Source: a virus. From it: a stretch of DNA of 24,388 bases. How positions within the stretch are numbered: position 1 is the first letter of the stretch; each line of letters begins with the position of its first letter. A program made the position numbers and the translations under genes. Positions 12,411 to 19,176 of this stretch are shown here, one piece after another. The stretch spans positions 1-24,388 of IMG/VR virus record IMGVR_UViG_3300046009_004891; one strand, given 5' to 3'. The notes beneath the pieces were generated by a model that ran no database searches, had not been told where the DNA came from, and worked only from the letters and a program-made list of their open reading frames with translations.

Positions 12411-12781
12411 ATGAATCATTTAAGTTCGTGCTATCAACCGGGCTAGGGTCTCAGCGAGGCGGGCTGGAGTTTTTCATGAAAGACATGTCCGGGAATAACT
12501 GTGGGTTGCTGGCTTCTTCTTTTTCACCAGCGCCAAGGGGAAGATTTTCATCTTATGCAGAAAGGCCAGGCTATCTAAGAGGCAAGGCATCCGTGTGGCT
12601 GCCAGAGGGAAATAGCGTCGTAGTGCAAGAAATGCCAATGCAAGAGCACTATTACAGGAAAGATGCAGACAAGGCTTTCAGGGAGTGGGTTCGTGATAAC
12701 GAAATCAAAGACAAGATGGTTGATGGATTTGTCAGGTTGCGCCTTGAATCAATCGCCAAGGTCTACGGGAGCGCGCCATGA
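12407..12781 (+). CDS. Hypothetical protein (124 aa)
   Basis: ATG 12407 overlaps the previous stop (ATGA); the ribosome site is poor, so translation probably depends on coupling. The sequence starts MNESFKFVLSTGLGSQRGGL and has strands around KASVWLPEGNSVVVQEMP and a charged helical end (KAFREWVRDNEIKDKMVDGF). Base use is richer in A and T than in the next gene. No family is recognised. Confidence 0.75.
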   Translation: MNESFKFVLSTGLGSQRGGLEFFMKDMSGNNCGLLASSFSPAPRGRFSSYAERPGYLRGKASVWLPEGNSVVVQEMPMQEHYYRKDADKAFREWVRDNEIKDKMVDGFVRLRLESIAKVYGSAP

Positions 12782-13401
12782 CTGACACCAACGCGGGGCC
12801 GGTGTTGCCAGAGTTGCCTTACCTGACCGGCTTGCTGGCTAACGGTCAGCAGGATCGAATTGAAGCCTACGGCCGCCAGTGCTGGAACGCCTGCGACGAA
12901 CAGGTGGCGGGGCCGCTGCGGCAGGCACTGAGCGAGTGCGCGACAGCAGTCGGCGCCGGGGCGGCGCCGGATTGCAGCGTCGAGTTCCTGCGCCAGGTCC
13001 CTCGCGAGGTCGAGCTTGTCGTGGCAAGGCTGCGCGAGCGGGTCGCGGAGCTGGAGCGGCTTGTCGAGCTGTACCGGGTGCAATGGGTTGAGCGGGAGTG
13101 GATGAAGCACCCACAGACGATCGAGGCAAAGGCTCAGTGGGATGCTGTCGCTTCCGCACTTGGCGCTGACAAGAACTGCCCGGACTCTGTTCTCTCTGCT
13201 GCCCACCGCCTCCGCGCCGAGAACGAGGCGCTGCGGGCGGATGCGGAGCGCGCGCGCTGGGTGATTGCGAACGCAGAGTGGCACCGCTCCGAAGATCGAA
13301 CGTACATGGCGATTCTGGTCCCGCGCGGGAGTGACCTTTCTTGCGTGGCGTTTCGCCGAGACGCCATCGACGCCGCACGCGCGGCGAGGGAGGGGAAGTG
13401 A
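12778..13401 (+). CDS. GC-rich coiled-coil protein (207 aa)
   Basis: ATG 12778 overlaps the previous stop (ATGA). The protein is Ala/Arg/Glu-rich with two heptad-like helices: VELVVARLRERVAELERLVE around residue 80 and AAHRLRAENEALRADAERAR around residue 145. The tail (RDAIDAARAAREGK) matches endings common in phage and prophage proteins of high-GC proteobacteria. Codons end in G or C far more often than in the neighbouring genes, which points to recent acquisition from a high-GC genome. The function is unknown; long frames in other phases here are GC-driven shadows. Confidence 0.85.
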   Translation: MTDTNAGPVLPELPYLTGLLANGQQDRIEAYGRQCWNACDEQVAGPLRQALSECATAVGAGAAPDCSVEFLRQVPREVELVVARLRERVAELERLVELYRVQWVEREWMKHPQTIEAKAQWDAVASALGADKNCPDSVLSAAHRLRAENEALRADAERARWVIANAEWHRSEDRTYMAILVPRGSDLSCVAFRRDAIDAARAAREGK

Positions 13402-13643
13402 AAACTCATGTAGTTTACAGATTGAACATGTATGGAAAGAAGTGCGTAGCCCCGTTCATAAATGAGTGGAATGTAGGAGACATTCCGGTAAAGGAATGGA
13501 CACCCGCTGTGCAACAGGCTGTCCGTCACGCTTATGAGTTGGGCATCATTCACACAAAGAAACAAATGTCGGAGTGCATCCGCGATATTCGGCACTTCTT
13601 ACCGAAACAAGGGTTGTGGGAAGATGAGGAAACCTCTAAATGA
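13398..13643 (+). CDS. Hypothetical small protein (81 aa)
   Basis: The start is GTG 13398, which overlaps the previous stop (GTGA) and has GGAGGGGAA just upstream. The product reads MKTHVVYRLNMYGKKCVAPF, then GDIPVKEWTPAVQQAVRHAY and a helical end with CIRDIRHFLPKQGLWEDEET. Composition returns to the A/T-richer local level. No family is recognised. Confidence 0.75.
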   Translation: MKTHVVYRLNMYGKKCVAPFINEWNVGDIPVKEWTPAVQQAVRHAYELGIIHTKKQMSECIRDIRHFLPKQGLWEDEETSK

Positions 13644-13852
13644 ACTCCCTCTCCCCAGACTACACCCGCTGTTCCAGCGACTCGTGTATCCTCCGGGCCA
13701 GGTGTCTGCGGTGGACGGACCGGCCCCAACAACACCCCGTGTGGATGGAGCGCAATCGCTACGTCAGTTGGACCGATCTCACCGACGAGTGCGAGAAAGC
13801 CGAAGGCGGTAACTACTTCATTTTGGATGAAAGGAAGCAACCTAGTGACTAA
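13640..13852 (+). CDS. Small cysteine protein, probably zinc-binding (70 aa)
   Basis: ATG 13640 overlaps the previous stop (ATGA). C11, C16 and C22 in RCSSDSCILRARCLRW plus C51 give a C-x4-C-x5-C...C pattern, common in short phage proteins thought to bind zinc. The rest is polar and acidic (YVSWTDLTDECEKAEGG). It overlaps the next gene by 8 bases. The metal-binding role is inferred from the cysteines alone. Confidence 0.8.
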   Translation: MNSLSPDYTRCSSDSCILRARCLRWTDRPQQHPVWMERNRYVSWTDLTDECEKAEGGNYFILDERKQPSD

Positions 13853-14339
13853 TCGAACCCTCTACGGAGAAACGTGGACTCCCGTCGATACTCGCAACAT
13901 CCTCCGGCTAGCAGCTCAGTGCGATGGGCTCCCTTCCTACCGAGTAGACTTTGACATCAACGGGAAGCCACTTCTAAGCTTCGGTAAGGAGCATGTAAGG
14001 CCGGGGGAATACCTGCCTAGCGGCACTATCTGTCCGTCGCTCCTAGAGGCTGACGGGTGGTCGGGGAGAGATTCCCTCTACGGGGTACTGACCCGCACGG
14101 ATGTGCGTGGTGTGACGTGGGATGCAGTGCAAGGCACTGGCCGAGGAGAACACTTGCGGTTCTCGTTCCGAGACGTAAACAATCCTTACAAGCGTAGCCC
14201 CTTGATTCTGTTGGGAAGAGCTGGATATTTCTACCTGTTCCGAGGGATCGGTACGCTTCCCGGTAGGCTCAAGGCTACGCTCCTTCAGCTTGGGTACATC
14301 TTGGAACCGCATAGTACGCCCTCGGCGGCTAGTTGTTAA
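13845..14339 (+). CDS. Hypothetical protein (164 aa)
   Basis: GTG 13845 is favoured because AAGGA lies about 9 bases upstream; ATG 13827 is an alternative that adds 6 residues. The product is a mixed alpha/beta chain: LAAQCDGLPSYRVDFDINGK, LLSFGKEHVRPGEYLPSGTI, LRFSFRDVNNPYKRSPLILL and a helical end. No domain is recognised. It is the last gene before a short regulatory gap with a palindrome, and may close a transcription unit. Confidence 0.75.
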   Translation: MTNRTLYGETWTPVDTRNILRLAAQCDGLPSYRVDFDINGKPLLSFGKEHVRPGEYLPSGTICPSLLEADGWSGRDSLYGVLTRTDVRGVTWDAVQGTGRGEHLRFSFRDVNNPYKRSPLILLGRAGYFYLFRGIGTLPGRLKATLLQLGYILEPHSTPSAASC

Positions 14340-14354
14340 AGATAAACTCTTTCC

Positions 14355-14393
14355 AGTGCGAAGCACTAGGTTGTAACTCTTCAAGAGTAACAA
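14355..14393 (+). promoter_or_regulatory. Hairpin and 23-bp palindrome before the 14418 gene
   Basis: AGTGC-gaa-GCACT (14355-14367) is followed by a near-perfect 23-bp palindrome (14371-14393). In the palindrome, TTGT-n-ACTCTT is mirrored as AAGAGT-n-ACAA around one central base, so 20 of 23 positions are symmetric. It is spaced 25 bases before ATG 14418. It looks like an operator for a dimeric protein or a strong RNA stem. No -10/-35 pair was found around it. Confidence 0.55.
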
Positions 14394-14417
14394 ACAAACC
14401 AACTAAGAGAGAAAGAT

Positions 14418-14717
14418 ATGTATTTCAAAACCACTAGTCTAGAAGTAACTAACAATCTTCTTGAGTTGTTGATTGAAGGGGATTGGAGTGTTAATTCTCT
14501 AGATGAGAAGCTAGTACAATCATTGCTTCGCAATCTGCTGTACAATCTCATCCTATCGGATGATCCCAAGTCACACTTCCCGCTCGAAGAGCGTGTTGAT
14601 CTAGTGCTTCGCACTGTGTTCAACGAAGTCGAGCAGATCACACACGATGGTTTGTGTGATGGTCTTCCTCAGTACGTCCACGACATCATTGATTCCTACA
14701 AGACGGAGAACCCCTGA
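14418..14717 (+). CDS. Hypothetical protein (99 aa)
   Basis: ATG 14418 follows a purine-rich AAGAGAGAAAG. The sequence is helical and leucine-rich: LEVTNNLLELLIEGDWSVNS, KLVQSLLRNLLYNLILSDDP, then acidic ERVDLVLRTVFNEVEQITHD. It may oligomerise. No family is recognised. It is the first gene of the unit that leads into the replication genes and lies right behind the palindrome. Confidence 0.75.
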   Translation: MYFKTTSLEVTNNLLELLIEGDWSVNSLDEKLVQSLLRNLLYNLILSDDPKSHFPLEERVDLVLRTVFNEVEQITHDGLCDGLPQYVHDIIDSYKTENP

Positions 14718-14983
14718 TGGCTGGTGATCGTCCTATTGACCCCCAAACTGATCCACTGGATAGCTTCATCGAAGAGGCAGAGGCACGGTGGGATAGTGCA
14801 ATGACGGATTACGATCCGCCGTGGAGATACATGTTACCTATCATTGTCCAGCGCCTGATGACTGAAGGCTTCTCCCACAAGATTCTCGAAGACGCCATCA
14901 TTGACCAGTGTGACAAGCTTATCCAAGACCTAGCCGAACGATTGTACGAGAAGGCACAAGACCGAGCGAAGGGGTACGATTGA
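14717..14983 (+). CDS. Hypothetical acidic helical protein (88 aa)
   Basis: ATG 14717 overlaps the preceding TGA by one base. The product begins MAGDRPIDPQTDPLDSFIEE, then has WRYMLPIIVQRLMTEGFS and an amphipathic helix ILEDAIIDQCDKLIQDLAER. It has no membrane segment; the hydrophobic part is short. No family is recognised. Confidence 0.75.
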   Translation: MAGDRPIDPQTDPLDSFIEEAEARWDSAMTDYDPPWRYMLPIIVQRLMTEGFSHKILEDAIIDQCDKLIQDLAERLYEKAQDRAKGYD

Positions 14984-14984
14984 G

Positions 14985-15341
14985 ATGACTACCGAAACGA
15001 AGTTCGAGGTTGGGAAATACTACAAGCGTGGTGACGGTGAGCTTATCCGGGTGGTGTGTGTTGATGCTCCGGGTACTTACCCGGTGATTGGTCACATACA
15101 GGACGGGACGCCGTGTAACTTCACGTTGGAAGGGAGAGAGCTAGGAAACGAACCAAGTCCTACTCGCGACCTCATCCCCACCCCCATCGAACCGAAGAAG
15201 AAAGGGGTTGTGTGGGTGAATGTATACGATGACGGCACGAGGGCCGGGGTCGGGCAGACACGGCAGGACGCTGACATGTGGTCGAAGTACGCCATCGCCC
15301 GTATCCGGGTGAGCTGGGAAGAGGGGAGGTTTGATGAGTAA
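14985..15341 (+). CDS. Hypothetical phage protein with two beta-rich halves (118 aa)
   Basis: ATG 14985 follows the previous TGA by one base. The first half (FEVGKYYKRGDGELIRVVCV) resembles a small SH3-like 'F..GKYY.R.GE...V' fold seen in many phage proteins. The second half (VVWVNVYDDGTRAGVGQTRQ, then IARIRVSWEEGRFDE) matches an end common in phage hypothetical proteins ('RI.v.W.EGRFDE'). The function is unknown. It overlaps the next gene by 8 bases. Confidence 0.8.
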   Translation: MTTETKFEVGKYYKRGDGELIRVVCVDAPGTYPVIGHIQDGTPCNFTLEGRELGNEPSPTRDLIPTPIEPKKKGVVWVNVYDDGTRAGVGQTRQDADMWSKYAIARIRVSWEEGRFDE

Positions 15342-15531
15342 TCCATCGCTGGAAGATGGTGTGTGGGAAACACCTCCATTGTACGAACTGGTGTACGGTC
15401 TGGGGACAGCAGTAATCTCTGCGCAGGTAGTACTGGGCATGATCTCACCGGAGAACACCCACGACCAATGGCGTTTGTTCAAATTGATCTCCGATATGCG
15501 TGACATCATCAACAACCCACCAAAGGTGTAA
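15334..15531 (+). CDS. Hypothetical small protein (65 aa)
   Basis: The start is ATG 15334 behind GAGGGGAGG; a TTG three bases earlier is less likely. The product starts MSNPSLEDGVWETPPLYELV, then reads GLGTAVISAQVVLGMISPEN, moderately hydrophobic, and a helical end DQWRLFKLISDMRDIINNPP. It may associate with other proteins; no family is recognised. Confidence 0.7.
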   Translation: MSNPSLEDGVWETPPLYELVYGLGTAVISAQVVLGMISPENTHDQWRLFKLISDMRDIINNPPKV

Positions 15532-15537
15532 GACGAT

Positions 15538-15870
15538 ATGACGACTACCGAACGTAAACCCCACCCCCATGCGGAAGTGATTAAGGCGTATGCTGATGGG
15601 TATGAGATTGAGTGGATGCACCCTGCAACAGAGGACTGGCTGTTTCTGAGGGAACCGGCTTTTGAACCAACCCAAAAGTACCGTATTAAACCCGAACCCA
15701 AGAAGCCCCCTACGACTTGGTATCAGGTGGTGTATCGTGATGTGGATGGAGATGTCATGCTCGATCCTGACATTTACACGGAAGAGGAAGCCTATAACTA
15801 CTACAGTTTCTCGCGCTCAGGTGTTCTGCTTAAACTCATCCCCATCTACACCGAGGAGAATGCGGAGTGA
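15538..15870 (+). CDS. Hypothetical phage protein of the 'HAEVIKAYADG' type (110 aa)
   Basis: ATG 15538 follows a weak site six bases after the previous stop. The N-terminus (RKPHPHAEVIKAYADGYEIE), then W..P.TEDWLFLREPAFEP and KYRIKPEPK, matches a layout common in phages ('HAE.I.AWADG..I......W......P.F....YR.KPE'). The second part, TWYQVVYRDVDGDVMLDPDI, is a separate small beta-type unit. The function is unknown; no metal or catalytic motif is obvious. Confidence 0.8.
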   Translation: MTTTERKPHPHAEVIKAYADGYEIEWMHPATEDWLFLREPAFEPTQKYRIKPEPKKPPTTWYQVVYRDVDGDVMLDPDIYTEEEAYNYYSFSRSGVLLKLIPIYTEENAE

Positions 15871-16175
15871 TTACCAAAGACGATGTACTCCAGTCATTCG
15901 ACACCCGAAGTTCTCACCTCCTAGATCGTGTTCGGGAAACCGCGAAGCGGTGTATCACCGCCGGTGTCCGGCTTGACCTAGGTGTGTACGAAGCCAAGAC
16001 CCGTATCGAGACTGAGTTGGCGTTTGATTTCCTCCATGCCTGCGAAGCTGCCCTGTTCCAACTGGCTGAGGTAGCGGGGTCGGGAGAGATGTATACGAAG
16101 GAGGATGTGGATGATGCATTCAACGACGGATACTCCGCGTGCCAGCGGGAGATGCGCTATGCAGTCAATGACTGA
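15867..16175 (+). CDS. Hypothetical protein (102 aa)
   Basis: GTG 15867 overlaps the previous stop (GTGA), with GAGGAG upstream. The product is almost all helix: RVRETAKRCITAGVRLDLGV, RIETELAFDFLHACEAALFQ, then EDVDDAFNDGYSACQREMRY. No family is recognised. It is the last small gene before the primase-helicase, and its stop lies 5 bases from that ATG. Confidence 0.7.
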   Translation: MITKDDVLQSFDTRSSHLLDRVRETAKRCITAGVRLDLGVYEAKTRIETELAFDFLHACEAALFQLAEVAGSGEMYTKEDVDDAFNDGYSACQREMRYAVND

Positions 16176-16180
16176 ACACT

Positions 16181-17896
16181 ATGCCCCTGAGTAACAAGCG
16201 AGTAGCTTGCCCCTTGTGCAAGGACGAGGGCCGAGATTCAACAGGCAACCATCTGCGACTTTTTGAAGATGAACAGGCAGGCTGGTGCTACCACGGTCAT
16301 GGTCGTGTGGTTCTCGCAGAACCCGGAGTTGTTGAGAAGAGGAATTCAATGACCTACAACAAGAATACTGATGACGCCTACGAGATGGCTCGTATCCGGG
16401 ACTTGAAACACCTTGCTTACCCCGAGCGTAAGATCAGCATCGAGACGATGGAGTTCTTCGGAGTCAAGGGGGAGGTGTCGCAAGAGACAGGAGAGCTTCG
16501 AGCACTGTTCTACCCGTACACTGACGAAGATGGGGCTGTCACCGGCTACAAGAAGCGCGTACTCCCGAAGCAGTTCTCCGCGCTGGGCAAGAACAAGGGC
16601 TTGTTCGGCAAGGACAAGGTACACGGGGAGAACTTCATCCTAGTTGTCGAGGGCGAGCACGATGCCCTCGCTTGCCGCGAAATGATGCGTGTGTTGAAGC
16701 CGGACACACGCCCTTACAACGTGGTGTCTATCCCAAACGGAGCAAACGAGGAGGGTACGCTAGACGCAACCACCAAGAAAGAGCTGGAGTGGCTAGCCAA
16801 GTTCAAGAAGGTGGTGCTCGTCCTAGACACAGATGGCCCCGGCAAGGCCACTGCGAGGGCCATAGCGGAGTACCTGTCCTCAAGCACTGATGTCCGTACA
16901 GCTTCGCTCCCCATGAAGGACAGCGCGGCTCTGTGGGAGGCTGGGCGAGAGAAGGACTGGGCAAGCGCGATCAACTCCGCCAAAGCATACGAAGACGACT
17001 GTATCACCAGCGGGGATAATGATTGGGATGAGTTGGAGAAGCCTCTTGTTGCTGGTACTCGCTACTCTTTTCTCCCAAGGACTTGTGACAAGATGCACGG
17101 GTTTCGTCGGGGAGAGATGACTGCTTGGATTGCTGAGGCAAACGTCGGCAAGTCAAGTATCCTTCGACAGATGATGTACGAGGACTTGATTTCCCACCCT
17201 GATGAGCACATCGGAGGGTTCTTTCTAGAAGAGCAGAAGAAGAAGACGAAGCAGAGTGTGCTTGCATACCACTGCGGCGTACCGCTGAACAAGTACCGAG
17301 CCAACCCCAGCATCGCCAACCCTGAGTTGAAGCGAGATGTACGGGACAAATTGTTCCCACGACTCCATCTCTACGAGTTTAAGACAAAGGACAACGGACG
17401 GGTGGTGTTGGACGACGAGCACATTCTCCGCAAGATTACGTTCATGGTCCGTGCGCTAGGATGCAAGCGCATCTACTTCGACCATCTGAGTTTCGTGGTA
17501 GGTGCGATGGACACGAAGGATGAGCGCCGGTCCATCGATGTGTTCTTGACCAAGCTCGCCCGTTCAGTGGAGGAGTTGGATTACTGCTTGAACATCATCT
17601 CGCACATCAAGCGAGGAGAACGAGAACAGGCGCGCACTGATCCGAAGCAGAAGTATCCGTACTGGGACATCCTCGGGATGCACGATGCCCGTGGCTCAGG
17701 GGCAATCGCGCAGTTGTCGCACAACATGATCGCCGTTGAGAAACAAGTGCTAGACCCGAACCAAGAAAACACCCGGGGCAACATCCGCACCCGCGTACTT
17801 CGAGCACGTGAGTGGGGGTTTACTGGTCTTGGTGATGTGCTTGCTTTCGACGATGAGGGTAAGTTTAAGCCTGTTGTCATTGAAGAATTCTCTTGA
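16181..17896 (+). CDS. T7 gp4-like DNA primase-helicase (571 aa)
   Basis: It should unwind DNA at the phage fork and make RNA primers. An N-terminal zinc motif, C10-PL-C13 ... WC36-YHGH40, matches the template-reading domain of T7 gp4, but with His as the last ligand. TOPRIM signatures are VVEGEHDAL (E157) and VLVLDTDGPG (D216, D218). The RecA-like helicase has EANVGKSS (Walker A, K324), IYFDHLSFVV (D434), a conserved histidine in IISHIKR, and DARGSGAIAQLSHNMIA, which aligns well with T7. The length is close to T7's 566 aa. ATG 16349 (residue 57), with AAGAGGA 5 bases upstream, could start a helicase-only form, as with T7 gp4B. The start at 16181 has a poor ribosome site. Confidence 0.97.
   Translation: MPLSNKRVACPLCKDEGRDSTGNHLRLFEDEQAGWCYHGHGRVVLAEPGVVEKRNSMTYNKNTDDAYEMARIRDLKHLAYPERKISIETMEFFGVKGEVSQETGELRALFYPYTDEDGAVTGYKKRVLPKQFSALGKNKGLFGKDKVHGENFILVVEGEHDALACREMMRVLKPDTRPYNVVSIPNGANEEGTLDATTKKELEWLAKFKKVVLVLDTDGPGKATARAIAEYLSSSTDVRTASLPMKDSAALWEAGREKDWASAINSAKAYEDDCITSGDNDWDELEKPLVAGTRYSFLPRTCDKMHGFRRGEMTAWIAEANVGKSSILRQMMYEDLISHPDEHIGGFFLEEQKKKTKQSVLAYHCGVPLNKYRANPSIANPELKRDVRDKLFPRLHLYEFKTKDNGRVVLDDEHILRKITFMVRALGCKRIYFDHLSFVVGAMDTKDERRSIDVFLTKLARSVEELDYCLNIISHIKRGEREQARTDPKQKYPYWDILGMHDARGSGAIAQLSHNMIAVEKQVLDPNQENTRGNIRTRVLRAREWGFTGLGDVLAFDDEGKFKPVVIEEFS
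16337..16351 (+). promoter_or_regulatory. Internal ribosome site and start for a short helicase form
   Basis: AAGAGGA (16337-16343), a 5-base spacer and ATG (16349-16351) lie in frame within the primase-helicase gene. The product would have 515 residues, missing only the zinc domain, just as T7 gp4B (503 aa) starts at Met64. This site is better than the one for the full-length start. Confidence 0.5.
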
Positions 17897-17921
17897 CAAC
17901 GTACCTGAAATAACGTACCAT
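17893..17921 (+). promoter_or_regulatory. Sigma70-like promoter, rightward
   Basis: TTGACA (17893-17898) overlaps the helicase stop; after a 17-base spacer comes TACCAT (17916-17921). It would start transcription near 17928, ten bases before the AT-hook ORF, and so may drive the HNH and polymerase genes separately from the early unit. The AGGAG site at 17924-17928 is close to this start. Confidence 0.55.
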
Positions 17922-17937
17922 ACAGGAGCCCTGAAGG

Positions 17938-18087
17938 ATGGGTAGACCAAGGAAGTATACTGATGAGGAAAGGAAGCAACGGGCAAGAGACAAAGCTAAA
18001 CGGTGGAGAGAGCGAAACCCAGACCGAGTGCGAGAATACAACGCTTCCCGCAACAAGAAAGGAAGCGTTGAAGCAAGGGGTCAGTAA
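17938..18087 (+). CDS. AT-hook-like N-terminal ORF of the split HNH locus (49 aa)
   Basis: ATG 17938 has AGGAG about 9 bases upstream. The product starts MGRPRKYTDEERKQRARDKA and continues KRWRERNPDRVREYNAS; GRPRK is an AT-hook-like motif, and this 'RPRKYT-EE...WR..NP' layout is a usual N-terminus of phage HNH and endonuclease-VII-like proteins. The frame then goes off (KKGSVEARGQ) and stops at 18085-18087, while the nuclease continues in the +1 frame. Either a frame mutation split one gene, or translation shifts frame here. It may also bind DNA as a short protein. Confidence 0.6.
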   Translation: MGRPRKYTDEERKQRARDKAKRWRERNPDRVREYNASRNKKGSVEARGQ

Positions 18088-18574
18088 ATACTTCACGGGG
18101 AGACCGTGTCACAAAGGGCACATTGCATTTCGTTGGGTGTGGACACATTGTTGTAGTCTTTGCACCCTAGATGCCCACAGACGAAATAGAGTTACGAGTA
18201 TGGCGAAGCGTTTGAAGCTTCTTCACGCAGCGAAGTATAGATCAGCGAAGACCTCTCAACCGTTTGATCTCACAGTTGACGATATTGTCATCCCAGAGGT
18301 TTGTCCTGTGCTCGGTATCCCGTTAGTCTCGGGCGGCGGGGGTTTCTCTCCAGACAGCCCCAGCGTTGACAAGATTGATCCAAAGAAAGGTTACGTCAAG
18401 GGCAACATCTGCGTCATCAGTTGGAGGGCAAACAAATTGAAATCTGACGCTACTCTCGAAGAGTTGGTTGCTGTTGTGAACTACATGGCTGAGATGCAAG
18501 GTGTCCCAGACACCCTCCGCTACGACCACGACACTGGTCGTCTGCTGTTACACACAATACAGGAATTCGACTAA
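17963..18574 (+). CDS. HNH / endonuclease-VII-like nuclease (203 aa as read)
   Basis: The native-looking part begins around LPATRKEALKQGVSKYFTG, followed by GRPCHKGHIA and CCSLCTLDAHRRNR, which give zinc-binding cysteines and a basic helix. FDLTVDDIVIPEVCPVLGIP and VDKIDPKKGYVKGN then match the C-terminal nuclease part of phage HNH proteins. Such enzymes cut branched or recombining DNA, or act as homing nucleases. The first 26 residues (MRKGSNGQETKLNGGE...) look like an out-of-frame shadow of the AT-hook ORF, so the annotated ATG 17963, although preceded by AAGGAAG, may not be the true origin. It is followed by the next gene with a TAATG overlap. Confidence 0.8.
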   Translation: MRKGSNGQETKLNGGESETQTECENTTLPATRKEALKQGVSKYFTGRPCHKGHIAFRWVWTHCCSLCTLDAHRRNRVTSMAKRLKLLHAAKYRSAKTSQPFDLTVDDIVIPEVCPVLGIPLVSGGGGFSPDSPSVDKIDPKKGYVKGNICVISWRANKLKSDATLEELVAVVNYMAEMQGVPDTLRYDHDTGRLLLHTIQEFD

Positions 18575-18813
18575 TGTGGAAACAAACCATCACAGCTACC
18601 GCTGTGGCTGCTCTGATAGTAGCGTGTAACTTCTACACGTACTCCCGAGGTGTATCAATCCAACGAGAGATCAGCGTTCGAGACTGTGGACTCACCGGAG
18701 TTCACATTATCGACCGTGATACTGTCCTTGTGTGTGGTGTGGTCAAAAGGGAACAGCCGGGAGCGAACGAGCCGAAGGCGAGTGAGCGGAGGAAAGGGGA
18801 GTACGATCTATGA
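18574..18813 (+). CDS. Small lipoprotein-like or membrane-anchored protein (79 aa)
   Basis: ATG 18574 overlaps the nuclease stop (TAATG). Residues 5-18 (TITATAVAALIVAC) form a hydrophobic N-terminus ending in IVAC, a fair lipobox with C18. If it is processed, a lipid-modified protein of about 62 residues would face the periplasm; otherwise it is a single-pass membrane protein. Two further cysteines (DCG, VCG) lie in the mature part, possibly a disulfide. The basic tail (EPKASERRKGEYDL) is encoded over a GCCGAAGGCGA hairpin motif. Superinfection exclusion or a spanin-like job are possibilities, but it is far from the endolysin. Confidence 0.7.
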   Translation: MWKQTITATAVAALIVACNFYTYSRGVSIQREISVRDCGLTGVHIIDRDTVLVCGVVKREQPGANEPKASERRKGEYDL

Positions 18814-19154
18814 GTGAGAGTGATCGCGAACTGTTGGAACTAGCCGCGAAGGCGGCGGGGATGAAGCTGCACTGGCATGAGCCAACGCAAAGCGCTTGGG
18901 TTGAGGGTCCGTGCACTTGGAACCCCCTCACCGACGACGGCGATGCGTTTCGGTTGAGCGTCAGCCTTCGGCTTCCTGTGGTGTATTTTCACAACTACCC
19001 GCCTCATGAACCATCTCGTGTTGTTATTTCGAGAGGTAAAGGCGTTGTGGAGAATGTAGAAGACGGTGATTGGATGAGGTCCACCCGCCGCGCAATCGTC
19101 CGAGCAGCCGCTGAGATCGGCCGGAGGATGGAGTCCGACGAGAAAGATCAGTGA
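18810..19154 (+). CDS. Phage protein with WNPLTDDGDA motif (114 aa)
   Basis: ATG 18810 overlaps the previous stop (ATGA) and has GGAAAGGGGA upstream. The sequence matches a phage and prophage family by its layout: LLELAAKAAGMKLHWH, WNPLTDDGDAFRLSVSLRLP, and RRAIVRAAAEIGRRM near the end. The family is common in Pseudomonadota and has no known function to my knowledge. It has no membrane segment. Confidence 0.85.
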   Translation: MSESDRELLELAAKAAGMKLHWHEPTQSAWVEGPCTWNPLTDDGDAFRLSVSLRLPVVYFHNYPPHEPSRVVISRGKGVVENVEDGDWMRSTRRAIVRAAAEIGRRMESDEKDQ

Positions 19155-19176
19155 AGCCTCGCAATCGGAGATTGCT

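Noticed and set aside
12839-13378. Long minus-strand and alternative plus-strand frames over the GC-rich gene
   Set aside because: High GC removes stop codons in other phases. The coiled-coil frame from 12778 has the ATGA/GTGA couplings; the others have no ribosome site and are Arg/Ala/Pro shadows.
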